Source of the DNA: Megamerina dolium
Taxonomy: Eukaryota; Arthropoda; Insecta; Diptera; Megamerinidae
Direction: 5' to 3'
Assembly: GCA_963854835.1 (NCBI GenBank)
Contig: OY978525.1
Coordinates: 57,024,855 to 57,088,854 of the forward strand
DNA: 64,000 nt
The position numbers and the translations under genes are program-made. This document shows positions 46,357 through 58,020 of this stretch, one piece after another. Within the stretch, counting starts at the first letter, position 1; each line of letters begins with the position of its first letter. Under the pieces are notes generated by a model. That model was not told the origin of the DNA. It made no database searches and saw only the letters and a program-made list of their open reading frames with translations.

Positions 46357-47760
46357 AAATGGATTAAATGTGGAGATTTTCCATTTAGTTTTATTGACGG
46401 TAAAAATTTTACGAGACAGTGATAGCGATCTGCGTGTAGCCATCAAGAAACTGATATCCTCGGTGCTTTCACTGTTTTCATCACAGATGGCACAGCCTGG
46501 AAAGTGAGTGTCCAGCAGTAACTGTCCCGTTTCTTTCAGACTTATTTATTTATTTTTATTTTTATTTAATTTCATTTTTGTTCACATATAAGACATAATA
46601 ATCTTTTACATGCGCAGAGTAAACATGAAATAACAACTTCAAAGATATTAACAAACAATAATTCCCGTATAATTTCCGTCTGCTTTTTTAAGTGTAGAAA
46701 GGCCAACTGAGTAATTTTTTTAGTGATTTCTGGACTCTGGTAGCTACTGGGAGCGCCTCGATCTCCTCGCAGAACCTTTTCCATAAATCTCTCTTATGTT
46801 CTCTCAGTTTGCTATTGTAAGCCGTTAAGGTACATTTATAGGATACCCAGTCCCCATTGGACTTGACTCTATTGAAAAGCTGATGCGCTTTCTTGAGTTA
46901 CTTGTTAAGTTCCTCGCTCCACTAAGCCACGTTCCTAGAACGTTTCTTCACCACCAAGTCGCAGCTCTTTTCGAAAGCTTGAGTTATTGTTTTTTCAAGT
47001 TTCCTGACCTCGAGGTCCAGTTCTTGAGAATTGTTAATTCTCTCACTTAGGCACCCTAAATTTTGCTCTAAGGAGAAGTTATACAGCGACCAATTGGTCT
47101 TCCTAGCATTTCTAATTTCGAAGATGTCTTCAACTTCTCCTTTCAGGTCAAAGCGTATATAACAATGATCTGACAAGGAGACTTCATCTAACACCCTCCA
47201 GTTAAAAATGTTATTAGATATACATAAATGCACTGGTTAGAGTGAGATCTAACATTTCCCCCTGATTGCATTTACAAAAGTTGGTTCATTTCCCCTACTT
47301 AATACCACAATGTTGTTGTTGTTGTTAGTAATGAAATGAAAAAGTGACTCACCTCGAGTGTTTGTATCCGTGCTTCCCCATGCCGTATGATGTGCATTTT
47401 CGTCGCAACACATCTCCCATTGAAGATTCCGAGTAAGGCCTCCCCCGAATCGTCACCAGGAAGGTACATGGAGGCCAGTATTACAGTTCTTCTTCCTTTT
47501 GCACTGGGCACTTCTGTCTGTATCGCCACCAGATCACGTTGTAGGAGCTCTGAAATTGGAAGAAATTTAATATTTTGTTGGTGAGTAAGCCCTTGGTTGG
47601 TCAGCATTTACGTCGTAGATTAACTTACATGTTTTTGTCTGCAGACCATTTATTTGTCCAATTGCGTTGTCCATGGTTCTTGGATGGCCACAAAGTCCAG
47701 ACAATTTTGTTCCACCATGGCACTGAGTCTATATGAGGCTGCTATTGCCCGGTGGAGATT
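46357..47760 (-). pseudogene. LOA copy 2 ORF2: endonuclease and linker
   Basis: The same readable segments as in copy 1 are present on the minus strand: VSLSDHCYIRFDL and RNARKTNWSLYNFSLEQ (46922-47233), LASMYLPGDDSGEA (near 47460), and NCLDFVAIQEPW-type sequence near 47700. Stops and frame breaks largely coincide with those of copy 1. A 120-bp A-rich insertion (46542-46661) interrupts the linker. Confidence 0.78.
46542..46661 (-). mobile_element. Short retroposon tail inserted in LOA copy 2
   Basis: Aligned to copy 1 (around 23610), copy 2 has 120 extra bases between GGGAA and GTCTGAAAG. On the minus strand they end in repeated AAATAAA-type units, as in a severely 5'-truncated retroposon 3' end. 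I do not recognise the source element. Confidence 0.6.
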
Positions 47761-47903
47761 TATTTGGAGGCATTTGATATGTCTCCAACTGCCAGTATGC
47801 ATTCGAGGTGGAGCCTGGGACATTATTTCCCAGACTTGCCCCTTCGGACCTTACTACCTTTCGTGCTTCGCAAGGTTTCCCTGGCCTCCGGATCCTTGCG
47901 TTC

Positions 47904-49181
47904 TCATTTCCTGAGCCAACAAGAGAGCAGAGATGGTTTTGGTCGCCGGGCACTGGTGCCTTTCTCTGCTATCGGTGCTGGCTTTGCGGTGCTGGAAAGC
48001 GTTTTCGGCTTTCGGCTATTTGCTTGCGCACGAGCCGCCGCCGATGTCGAAGGTTGCTCTTCAGCAACAGTCTTGACTTTTGCCCTGTTATCCTTAAGTC
48101 TGGGTCTTAGCTGGGCACTGCCAAAGGCATAAAAGACTTTGTTGCCCAGCTTTTCGACCACTTCTGAAGACTGTGGGTCCAGGGCCATCGCTAGCTCGAC
48201 AAGGTCACCTTTGTGAAGCCTGTTTAGCACCCTCCATTCGCTAACACAAATGTCCGAGTTCTGTGACTCAATCTGCCCCAGAATTCGGTCATTTTACCAC
48301 GATACTGAGCCAGCGAAGTATCCGGCAAAGATTTTGGCCATCGGCACTTCTTCCTCGTCCACAACCTTTAAATCGGCTCCCTCCCATGTCTTCAGGGCTA
48401 GTACCATCTCTTTTATCCAGGACACAGTTTCGTCGTCCAGACAGTAAATAGTTAACCATGAGGCTTCACCGGGTCACCGCAGGACTCGTAGACCCTGTCG
48501 ATGATGCATTTCTGCACCTTGCCAATTTCCTCAGTGGACCATATGCCCTTTGTTTGGGATAACCCCGACCTTCTTAGAGCGGACAGCTTCAGTCAGAGTT
48601 GGCTTCGAACAGTGAACTCCCACAGGGGTGATTTGTGGAGCCACTCCTTTAGAAGCTACCGCTACCACCGCCTCCATCTCCCCGCAGGCCGGCATAGCGG
48701 GCGCAGTCGAAGGTACTGTTGATGGTCTATCAACCCTACCCTCAGGTGCGAATCGCTTTGTCGGCTTGAAGCTAGATGTCGGAGTGGAGCCATCCGATCG
48801 GGATCTTTTCGGGATCGTCTGTACGTCACTGGTCGCAATGACTCCAGCAGGCTTTACCGCCAAGGACCTTGCTGTTTCCAGCGGTATGCCCTTGGCAAGT
48901 AAAACCTATAACCTCTTGCGTCCAGCCCCGGACAGCTTCACCCTGTCGGTTCTGGAGTCTTCCTTTAGGAGAACGCGTTCCTCCTCAGGGGTGATGTGAG
49001 GTCCAGCCGACTCCTGGCTAAGTTTAACGTTCATCCTTTCAAGATTGTCGGCAGAAGGGCCGCATGCCCCCTCCGACTGGGCTTGGTCCATGTTCTCAGT
49101 GGATATGGGACTTGGTGCCCCATCCAGCTGAACGTGGACTGTAATTTCAGTGACGTTTGGACCAAATACCCCCTCGTTCAC
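47904..49181 (-). pseudogene. LOA copy 2 ORF1 (Gag-like, DUF4780-like)
   Basis: The minus strand gives an acidic N terminus (NEGVFGPNVTEITVHVQLDG, 48906-49181) and a Ser/Pro-rich middle. The DUF4780-like domain is near 48300-48460 (WIKEMVLALKTWEGADLKVV, EEEVPMAKIFAGYFAGS), with WRVLNRLHKGDLVELAMALD at 48180-48230. A basic C-terminal tail follows (47904-48100). It is more complete than copy 1, which lost the domain core. Frame breaks are present near 48290, 48450 and 48900. Confidence 0.76.
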
Positions 49182-49910
49182 TTAAATATTTAGACCTTTA
49201 CCCTCGTATTGCACCTTTAAAGGTGTACAGTCCATATTTTTTTTTTCAAATTTAGAATCCATGATATCTGATATTTGTTTGAAACTTGCATTTTGGTCGC
49301 CGATGGGTGCCCCCAATGGGAAGGCAATTTGAAACCGTAGGTTCGTCAAACCTTGTACGGAGTTCGCTATTATACTTGACTCTACCAAGTCAAGCAAGTT
49401 CGCAATCATAGCTGTTCCACCGCGATTTTAGGTGGTTATTTCAAGTTATTTATGAGTCGGTCCCTGCCACAGACTATCAAGACTAGGCATTAACAGCCTG
49501 TAACATGAGCGGATTCTGCCTTGGGAGTTTTCCTTCTCCCCCGCACGACTATTCGGCAACCCAAATCCAGCAGAGGCATGACCGTACTGAAAATGAGCTA
49601 TTAGTCAGAAATAATAGCCGCACTTCCCCTAAGGGCGGACCAATTTGCTAGTGTCTAGGCAGATAACCTGCTTACTCCCCGAGACGCTATAAAAGCCATT
49701 CGGACTGCTAGCAAGCCCTTAACGACTGACCAGGAATCGTAGTAAACTACTTTCATCCTGTGCGTCGTAGGTAGTACTTAGTTTACGTGCTGGACTTTGG
49801 CACAGTATTTCATATGCCATGTTCCAGCTCATATTAAGCGCCTACACAACGACAAGGTGACTACCTGAGAAGGGGCTGTAAACTACAGATAAATTCTTAA
49901 ATAATTCTAA
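49182..49910 (-). other. LOA copy 2 5' leader
   Basis: The first part matches the 5' end of LOA copy 1 (20985-21200). The remainder to about 49910 is extra 5' sequence absent from copy 1, without ORFs. The outer boundary is approximate because the next LINE fragment follows directly. Confidence 0.55.
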
Positions 49911-49919
49911 TACAAGAAC

Positions 49920-50740
49920 CATGGGAACGTACAAAGCGCTTGCGTGGCTTAGGAGAAGAAGGGTGGAGCTCCACCAGGAAGCGTAAATTGGGTGGCTTAT
50001 TTCTGCCAACCTTAAAAGGGGTGACGTTGCAGCTGTCTTCTGAAATTAAATATTTGGGAGTCATCCTAGGTAATAAGCTTTCTTGGAAGATTCATGTTAA
50101 GCAGAAAATCTCTAAAGCACTAAAAGTTTTCTATCAGTGCAAGAGGGCTTTTGGCAAATCTTGGGGTTTAAATCCGGCAATGGTGCATTGGACGGTCCTA
50201 AAACCTCCTATGGTACTGGGGCCTGTTGATGCTTAGATGAAAATACCAAGTATTCGTTTTCCACCGGTAGCATGGCGACTGTATTTCTAACAGAAGAGTA
50301 TGCCATTCTAAAATTGGTCTACTGGATTATCGAGAGGAGATGGCATGGGAAGCGAATTTCTATTTGTAGTGGCAGTCAGGTTGCACTCAAAACAATTGCG
50401 AGCAGATGATCAGTGAATGTTAGATGAGGTTTAATAGCGTCGCACAGTGCAACGAGCTTCGACTTATTTGGGTTCCGGGACACTGCGGTGTCGAAGAGAA
50501 CGAATTGGAATATGGTTTGGCAAATGTGAGCTCTGATGATACGCCCATGGGCGAACTTTCTCTTACAAATAAGTAGGAAGGACCTCAGGATGCTGATTGG
50601 GATCATCACAAGGCACAACACTTGCGGACATCATAAAGTCACTATAAAAGTCATCACCGACCCGACGTGCCAGTCTTGTTTAGAGGATATGGACGCTACA
50701 GATCAAGTCCTCTTTGAGGAACTTTTTTCTGTTAAATGAG
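49920..50740 (+). pseudogene. LOA-type LINE fragment L4: RT thumb and RNase H
   Basis: The plus-strand frame 49940-50233 reads EIKYLGVILGNKLSWKIHVK and LKVFYQCKRAFGKSWGLNP, the RT thumb of LOA-type elements. Broken RNase H sequence follows (WVPGHCGVEENELE-type near 50468-50520). Then comes the Cys/His tail (CQSCLEDMDATDQVLFE, 50670-50715). Opposite orientation to the adjacent LOA copy 2. Confidence 0.7.
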
Positions 50741-51090
50741 TTTTTGATATAAGTAAAAATTGATATAAGTAAAATTGAATTTGAAGTAAAAAATACGCTC
50801 AGTTCCAGACATTGCTTGCTAAGGCCTTTTGCATTCATGGTCATTATTTTAATTTTTCATTATTGTCATTATTCGAGTTTTGTTATAAGACATTCATCAT
50901 ACTAATAAATTGTGATAGAATCATTTCCATCATTTGCTTTAATTCATTGAATACATCCGCTTTTTTTGTTATCTTACATTGTCGGTTTCTGTGACAATAT
51001 GGGCTACTATAATTTTTTAACTGGAATTTCTTATCATTCAGTATATATCCCTTTGTATCTTGGTTCAGGAAACCGTTTTATTTTAAAGCT
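50741..51090. other. AT-rich stretch without recognised features
   Basis: About 350 bp, AT-rich, with no supported ORF or RNA. Confidence 0.55.
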
Positions 51091-51091
51091 T

Positions 51092-51280
51092 TCACAAACA
51101 TGGCAGCGCTTGTAATTGGCAGTATATATACAGTATACAAGGCACATTCCAAGCTTTTGAGCTTATTTTAATGGTAGTTTTATTATTTCCTATATGTTTC
51201 ACGCAGGTTGGAGTATTTGTGTAAACATTTTTAGTATGTCCGTAGTTCTGGTAGTTTGTGCATTGTGGGATGGTCAAAGT
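51092..51280 (-). pseudogene. Jockey ORF1 zinc-knuckle remnant
   Basis: The frame reads IPQCTNYQNYGHTKNVYTNTP, which resembles the first knuckle of J1 (IQCANCQEYGHTKSYCT) with several Cys lost. Only this short piece is recognisable. Confidence 0.5.
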
Positions 51281-51369
51281 TAAACTGTAACCGTGTTAGT
51301 GAGCTTAAGAAAATGTTATAAATTCGGGGGAATAAGTAAATTCTAAATTATATTTAAGTTAAGACCAAG

Positions 51370-52090
51370 TTTTGATAGAATGTGGCACGAGGGCCTAAAG
51401 TATAAGATAACGCAATATCTCCCAGAAAATACTCACAAGCTCTGCAGTTCTTATTTACTTTCCCGGAAATTTAAATTAAATTACAATTCTTTTACATCAA
51501 GAGAAGTTGATATAATGCCTGGCAGTCCTGAAGGGAGTGTTCTAGGACCATTCTTATATTTTTTATATATTGCTGATCTTCCACTGCATTTGAATCATGT
51601 AGTTTCTCCTTTCGCATATGATACTGCAATTCTCTGCAATCCCATTTAGATCACCTTGAAAAGTGGTTTGCAAACTGGCGCATCAAAGTAAATGAACCAA
51701 AAAGTGTCCACGTCACTTTCACGCTGCGAAAAGAAACATGTCCCGTTCAACATGGCAGTTGAATAACATCATCGTACCTCAAGCAAATGATGTTTAAATA
51801 ATTTGGAATCCATCTTGATAGAATATTAATATGGTGTTATGGTTGAGCTGTGGAGTTCAGCCTGTTCTACAACTGTAGGAAAAATTCAGAGAGTGCAAAA
51901 TAAATTGTTCAGACAAATCACTGGTGCTCCATGGTATATCAAAAATATACACATTCACAATGACCTTCAAATTTCCACCGTCTCTGGCGGCGAAACATTG
52001 AAAAGTATAAAGCAAAGCTAGAACTTCATCCAAATCCTAAGGCGAAACAGCTGCTTGTGGCTTCTAAAATCAATAGATTAAAGAAAAAGA
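51370..52090 (+). pseudogene. Jockey-type RT remnant J4
   Basis: Plus-strand pieces: MWHEGLKYKITQYLPENTHK, GSPEGSVLGPFLYFLYIADL and FAYDTAIL, where the catalytic FADD box is changed to FAYD. Thumb pieces follow (WFANWRIKVNEPKSVHVTF, KIQRVQNKLFRQITGAPWYI). Several frames and stops. Most similar in wording to J2. The 5' half, ORF1 and tail are absent or unrecognisable. Confidence 0.75.
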
Positions 52091-52560
52091 ATATATTTAA
52101 GTTTTTGCACATTTTTGGTAAAGATTTGTTTAACAATCCCCCACCAGAAAAAGGTATGACTTGTTTAACAATATCGAGGCTACTTAAGCATGAAAGTTCC
52201 GTTATAAATTTTGTATTTGAAAGCCTCATATCCTCGAAACCCTATGTTTTAGACTTTTTCATTAAAAAGTCGTTGACTCTCTTCTTCCTCAAAATTTTTG
52301 ATATCGTTATGAAAAGAATAAAAATGTCTTTTAATAGTATAAACCTTGTTTTTTTTTTAATGTCTTACAACACAAAAGGCAATGCATGTCACTACAAGAA
52401 TTTGCAAACATGAAGTATCTTATATTCAAGGCATCTTATGTTCAAGAAATAAAGCGTAACAGCCATGTTGATTCGTTGTTGTCTTGCTAACGACTAAACA
52501 ATAGAGTGTAAGAAAATGTATGAAGTGAACTTGCACAATTGTGCTATGAAATGCCAATCA
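52091..52560. other. AT-rich stretch without recognised features
   Basis: About 470 bp with one plus-strand ORF (52057-52413) that shows no recognisable domain and is probably chance or the decayed end of J4. Confidence 0.5.
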
Positions 52561-53560
52561 CTGATTTAAGAGTTACAAATGCAGTTACATGGCCTATCAA
52601 CAGAATAAGGATTTGAAGCTGGGCAGCTTCATTAATAACAATGAGTCAAACAGTCCACTGCAGAAAACGATGCCGGTCAGTAAGAACAACTCCACCTTTG
52701 CCTACTTCATTACCAGGTCACGAAGTGATGAACACAGTGCTATATCGGGGGCTGAATTTCGATGGTACGATAAATTTATTTGAATTCATTGAGCGAATTG
52801 AAGATTTACCGTACGAAAGGCTACTCTCGCCAATGAACGAATTATGCTACGATCGAGCTAGTATAGTTGGAATAAGTTCAATGCCATCCGATTCTTTATG
52901 CAGCTTACAGCACTGAGGATTTCAAAAAAAGCTGGCAAATGCCGAATTGTGTAGGAAGTTTAGATGGTAAACATGTTAAAATAAAATGTCCAACCAATAG
53001 TGGATCACAGTTTTTCAACTACAAATGCCATTTTAGCATTGTATTAATGGCAGTTTGTGATGGGAACTACGTAATCACTGATGTTGATGTGGGGGAATTC
53101 TACAGCCAGAGCGACGGTGGAATTACCTGTAATTGTTACTACCATTTTCTCGAAGTCAGTTGTCAAATTCAGACAAATCGGTGCCACTTTACTTTGTCCA
53201 AGATAACGCATTTCTATTGCCTACAAAGTTAATGCGGCCTTATCTGGGAATTATGGTAGAGCCAAAAAAATAAAATTTTATCAAATGCCTCTCCAGAGCC
53301 AAGGAGGATAATTGAAAACGCATTTGGGACTTTATGTACTTGTTGGCACATTCTTCTATCCACAATTTAATTCCCTCCTGAACGTGCATATAAAGTTGTT
53401 CAGGCGTGCACAATCTTGAACAACATTAATGGTCAATGGAGAGAACACAATAAAAGTCTATTGAGCATAAACGATATTGGTACTATACACAACAATACAC
53501 GTGGTGTTAATTATTCGAGATATATTAGCGAAGTACTTTATAAATGAGAGCAACATTTAG
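52560..53560 (+). pseudogene. PIF/Harbinger transposase remnant
   Basis: The DDE core is readable: [20 protein letters not shown] (first catalytic Asp in LDGKH), [20 protein letters not shown] and [15 protein letters not shown] (second Asp region), then in another frame PEPRRIIENAFG (the Glu region) and CTILNN (52920-53420). The N-terminal DNA-binding part is in other frames (52589-52916) and only partly convincing. A frame break lies near 53110. I did not find terminal inverted repeats or a Myb-like partner gene. Confidence 0.78.
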
Positions 53561-53639
53561 CCTCAATAGCGGTAAATTTGTAATTTCATTCAAACAGTTT
53601 TATAATGACTTTTAATATCAATAAAAAGGGAAATATCAA

Positions 53640-54190
53640 TTTTGAAACAAAAACCACGTCTTCACGCCTGGTTTATAACTGATAGCAAACGCTGGCCATG
53701 CCAGGATTGACGGTCAGGTTTTGCTAAGTGTTTGGTGAGATTGGCAGGGAATCATCTACTATGAGCTGCTCCCCACGGCCAAACTCTTAATTCGGACCTG
53801 TACTGTCAACAAGGAAGCAATCGCCCAGAAGCGGCCAGCCTTGGCCAATAGGAAAGGAATTGTTCCATCAGGACAACGCCAGGCCACACACATCGATAGT
53901 GACTCGCCAGAAGCTCCGGGAGGTCGGTTGGGAAGTTCATATGCATCCACCTTATAGTCCGGACCTGGCACCAAGTGATGACTACCTGTTCCTGTCTATG
54001 GCGAATGATTTTACTTCATCTCAAGAGAAGCTTGTGAAAATCTACTGTCCCAGTTTTTTGCCAATAGAGACGAGGGTTTCTATTAGAGTGGTATTATGAA
54101 ATTACCTTCAAAATGGCAACAAGTTATCGAACAAAACGGTGCATATTTAACCTAAATCGGATCATTCTAACTATGCTAAATAAAACCTTC
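53640..54190 (+). pseudogene. Mariner (DD34D) transposase C-terminal fragment
   Basis: Readable pieces: LSVWWDWQGIIYYELLP, AIAQKRPALANRKGI, FHQDNARPHTSIVTRQKLRE, MHPPYSPDLAPSDDYLF and, after a frame break, MKLPSKWQQVIEQNGAYL. The spacing from Asp in QDN to Asp in APSD is 34 residues, the DD34D signature of mariner proper. The N-terminal half and the first catalytic Asp are missing. The order continues into typical mariner 3' UTR sequence. Confidence 0.85.
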
Positions 54191-54435
54191 AATTTTATGC
54201 AAACATGATGGATTTCTTTTTACTAGACTATTTATAATGTTTTTGTTTTTACCCTTTACTTAAAAAGTAAATAAACAAATGCATTTTTTTAAGTCCACAA
54301 GTCAGTTGCAAAAATTAGGTACTTAATATTTAAGTATATATCAATTGAAACAATAATTTTAAAATACATTCTTTGAAAAAGCGGAAACATTTACGAGTAG
54401 ATAAAGAAATTACATAAATTTCTTAACATCCATTA

Positions 54436-55676
54436 TGGGTTATCCATTTTGCGGTTTCAAAAGTAAATGTAAAAAAAACACATATAAAATATTTTTTATC
54501 ATGATATCTCTTTTTTATTATAAAGTTTGAACGTTGACATTATGTGTGAAATACTACATCATTTAAATGACCACCACGCGAATTGTTGCAAGCATCGATT
54601 CTTTTGAGGTAATTTTCGACCATATTGAACGGTATCTCAGCCATAACGTGACGAATGTTGGTTTTTAGGTGCTCAAGAGTTAAAGGTTTATCTGCATAAA
54701 CACGGTCTTACGCGTAGCCCCACAAAAAAAAGTCAAGCGGTGTCAAATCGCATGATCTTGGTGGCCACTTGATATCGCCACGACGAGAAATTACGCGGCC
54801 AGAAAATTTCTCTTGCAATAAAGCCATATTCGCTCGAGTTGTGTGGCATGTGGCACCGTCTTGTTGAAACCACATATTCTCCAAGTCGTATTCTTCAATA
54901 GCAGGCAAAAAAAAGTCGGTTATCATATGACCATAACGCTCCGAATTGACGGTGACAGTCGTTCCATCGTCGTTTTCGAAGAAGTAAGGTCCAATCACAC
55001 CTCCGGACCAAAGAGCGCACCAAGCTGTGACTTTTTGTGGATGTAGTGGCCTCTCTTCAATTACTTGAGGGTTCTCAGAACCTCAAATACTGAAGAAAAT
55101 TTTGTTCGAAAAATCGCCGTCCACCGCCTGTTGTTCAAACACCCATTCGACGTATCTACGACGTTGTGAATGGTCAGCTGGCTTCAGTTGTTGTGTGAGC
55201 TGGATTTTATATGGATGTAGATGTAGATCCAAATTCAAAATACGCCATATTGTGCCGTAAGACAGTCCTAATTCCTGAGAACGACGAGGAATCGACACAT
55301 TCGGGTCTTCGGCAACACTTTCACTTACAGCAGCGATATTTTCGGTGGTACGAGCGAAACGATGATGCACAGGCCTTACATTATCTGTAACCGATCCAGT
55401 CTCTTCATATTTCTTCACAATTTTGCCAATTTCTTGCGTAGTTGGACGATTATGTAAACCATAATCTCCTCTTAAAGCACGATATGTGGCTGTGTCAGAA
55501 TCACCATTTTTGTAGTAGGTTTTTACAATTTTAATGCGTTGTGCGATAGTTAAGCGATCCATTTTCGCAAATGTCAGACTTTGAACTGAAAAAGAAAGAA
55601 ATTGTTTTAACAACTCAGTTTGACAGATGTCGAATTCTAGCCCTATACTTTTGAAACCGCGAAATGGATAACCCTT
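54436..55676 (-). mobile_element. DD41D mariner, full span with inverted repeats
   Basis: A 1.24-kb element. The ends carry inverted repeats of about 28 bp (left GGGTTATCCATTTTGCGG..., right its complement with one mismatch, 55646-55675). TA dinucleotides flank the element (54434-54435 and 55677-55678). It encodes one transposase on the minus strand. Confidence 0.85.
54540..55562 (-). pseudogene. DD41D mariner transposase, inactivated
   Basis: The frame starts MDRLTIAQRIKIVKTYYKN at 55562 (the upstream in-frame extension lacks support). It has HTH-type sequence, IPRRSQELGLSYGTIWRIL, then MWFQQDGATCHTT and SCDLTPLDFFLWG. The two Asp are separated by 41 residues. In frame, a stop at 55083-55085 follows KIFFSI, and the segment where relatives carry the first catalytic Asp is missing, so there is a small deletion there. 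A second stop follows WGYA at 54708. The frame then continues to the natural end at 54540. The family is close to the rosa-group mariners described from tephritid flies, as far as I recall. Confidence 0.85.
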
Positions 55677-55779
55677 TATAAGTAGAGATCAATTAAAAAT
55701 AAATAATACTTCAGCATAATATGACCAACTCCACACTTAAACAAAAATAATGTTTTGAAGGAAGTCATAGAAAGGCCTA

Positions 55780-56475
55780 AAAGTGAAATATGCTCACAAT
55801 ATAACAATTATATAAAATTAAAACAGGATTTTGAAGGATGCACAAGCTTATAAATTGTCTCGAAAACGAAAACGAGGTGGTTCGATAAAACTATAGAAGC
55901 AGGCGCTGCCATTTCATCAAACATGATGATGGAAAAGGCAAATCAGTTATAAATCAGCAAATCAGCTATACAAACAAACGGCGATCGACGACCTTTTTGA
56001 TGTCGAAATTTTAAAAGAAATTTCAAATCCGTATTCAGATGAATCCGAAGTTAAAATCGAAGAAATATCAGTAAGTTTGCCAACTATGGAAGAACTTCAT
56101 GAACTTAACGTTTAAGAAAGACCTTTGAGACAGGTAACCAATTTGTGAAAGAACTTGGTATTATGGAATTGCACTTTATAAAGAAACCAAACGTCTGCTG
56201 TCAAAAATTACAGATTTTATTTAAATAAATATTTAACAAAGACATGTAATATGTTGCTCTGTTTTGTGATTTAAAATGGCTATTTTTTATTATTAATTCT
56301 AAATGCCTTTTGTTTCATTGCAACTAAATAAATTTTATTTATTTTTTAAGTAAATATATACTTATTTACCAAAATAGATATATTGTATTTAAGTATGTCT
56401 TTAAAATAGTAAGTGTTCTGTAAGTGTTAAGGACGTTTATAAGCGGGTTTTCGGATATAAGCGGAAAATACTGTA
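55780..56475 (+). mobile_element. Tigger/pogo-like remnant
   Basis: A short frame near 55880-55950 reads WFDKTIEAGAAISSNMMMEKAK, which resembles the CENP-B-type DNA-binding part of pogo/Tigger transposases. An acidic end follows (DDLFDVEILKEISNPYSDE, 55990-56050). At 56430-56475 the sequence TATAAGCGGGTTTTCGGATA with ATAAGCGGAAAATACTGTA resembles a Tigger-type terminus. The catalytic core is absent, so this is an internally deleted remnant. The left terminus was not located. Confidence 0.45.
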
Positions 56476-56666
56476 CCTACTTTCATGGTTGTATGTGAAC
56501 ATTTGTAAACGACATTTGCTCAAAAAATCGCCATTTCTCACAAGGCTCATCCGCTTCTTGGCCTGATTTTGGACTTCTATTGTATCCCTCAATCTCTCAA
56601 TGACTTCCATTTTCTTTTGCAACCATCAACTGAAAATGACAGCTTTATATGTAATTGTATATTTGT

Positions 56667-57031
56667 GGGTGCCGTGGCTCAGTGGTTAGTGTGTTGGCCT
56701 TCTGATCTGTAGGTCGTGGGTTCAATCCCCGGCTCATGCATAACAAATTTAATATCAAAAAGATTTTTCTTTCGAGCGGTACCCACCTGTCGGCAAGCAA
56801 TTGGCAATTCTTACGACAGTAACAACTTGCCATGAAAAAGCTTCTAAAATAACTCTGTGACAAAGCTCAGAAAGGTGATGTCGCAAGGGTTCTGCCGTTC
56901 GGAACCGGCTAAAATAAGTAGGTCCCTTCTAATACTATCCAAAAATTTAACACGCACAACAGTAATTGGAGAGAAGCTCGACCAATGAGCCCTTCGGGGC
57001 TTTAAGTGTCACATATTTATTTTATTTTTTT
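56667..57031 (+). mobile_element. tRNA-derived SINE, copy 3
   Basis: The head GGGTGCCGTGGCTCAGTGG holds an A-box-like motif and GGGTTCAATCC (56718-56728) a B box. The body shared with copies 1 and 2 follows. Near the 3' end GCCCTTCGGGGC (56989-57000) can form a UUCG-capped hairpin, and the end is T-rich (ATTTATTTTATTTTTTT). About 365 bp. No clean target duplication was found. Confidence 0.85.
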
Positions 57032-58020
57032 ATGTATGTATGTAGCATATATTGAAGAAATTATTGTACTTACTGCTAAAACCGATTTCAGCACTTACTT
57101 TCTTTGACATTTTTATATTGTTTCTGTAATCTGTATTCCTGTAATTCCATAAAACTTCTTTATGTTACATAATTAAAATTAATTTCTCTGCCTCCATTTT
57201 TTGACAATATTTTTCAGTTTGTATTTTATATTTTCATAAACTACATCTTTGCTTTGAAAAAGGAATAAGGGATATTTTTATTAATGTCATCAATTGTAAC
57301 ACATACATTTCTTTATGAAGTTAAAAATTATAAATACCCAGTAAGAACAATCCCGGTAACGTAACGTAGTAACATGATGGTCACGAGAGTTACTTTAATA
57401 GTCTCACAACCCTGCTCATTGCTATCACTTATTGTTGTCTACTGGCGTTAATCTTTCGTGTCATATTCGGGTTACACGTTTCCACTTATAGGCGAACAAG
57501 TAGAAAAAAAATTGTGAGACAACTTCAATGAGACATTGGAAATGTCATCTTCCATTCATGCCACACATACGCCAGAGCAACACTGACTTCTCAGTGTACG
57601 AACATCAGACACACTAACATCGCATTATATTTTATTCGAAACACTCACACTACGACTTGACCAACATTAATTTTTACTCGAGCCCATCCACTTCATGTGC
57701 CCATTATGGAAACCACGGCTAGCAATCAGTGGCTGGGGCGTGGTCCTCAACCCGCCATGATGACACATTGGATGGACAATTAAGTCGACCATGCCGACTC
57801 ATACATACACATACACTGATTTGGAAAACTGCATACCCCGACATTCCTCGTCGATGTACAGGCTATGTGTGCCACTGTATATACAAGCCCATCCTGGACC
57901 GTTCACTACACACTTCTGAAACAATCCCCACTGAAAAGCCTCCTATACTGTGCACGCCAAGTTCCCCATCATCCTTCTACATCCCACCAAAACAACACTC
58001 ATATTCGTATACATACATTA
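57032..58020. other. Low-repeat stretch without supported genes
   Basis: About 1 kb. The longest ORF (57729-58148, 139 codons) has no recognisable domain and runs into the TIR element, so I do not call it. No RNA gene was recognised. Confidence 0.55.

Larger units (their letters stand above)
36308..49910 (-). mobile_element. LOA-type LINE copy 2, inverted, with nested RTE and Jockey elements
   Basis: On the minus strand the tail (TTA)n is at 36308-36335. RNase H and RT run to 38139. The RTE insertion is at 38154-41396, more RT at 41410-41710, and the Jockey-type J3 insertion at 41720-46347. Endonuclease, ORF1 and 5' leader continue to about 49910. Compared with copy 1 it retains the DUF4780 segment of ORF1, about 0.3 kb of RT and about 120 bp before the tail. 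It has gained a 120-bp retroposon tail (46542-46661) and J3. The flanks differ from those of copy 1. Confidence 0.86.

Noticed and set aside
47752..48132. 126-codon plus-strand ORF and its inverted twin at 22145-22525
   Set aside because: Both are antisense shadows of the LOA ORF1/ORF2 region and appear in pairs only because the LINE copies are inverted repeats.
56667..56740. A functional tRNA gene
   Set aside because: A and B boxes are present, but the acceptor stem does not close cleanly and the unit continues into a repeated body with a tail, so it is the head of a SINE.
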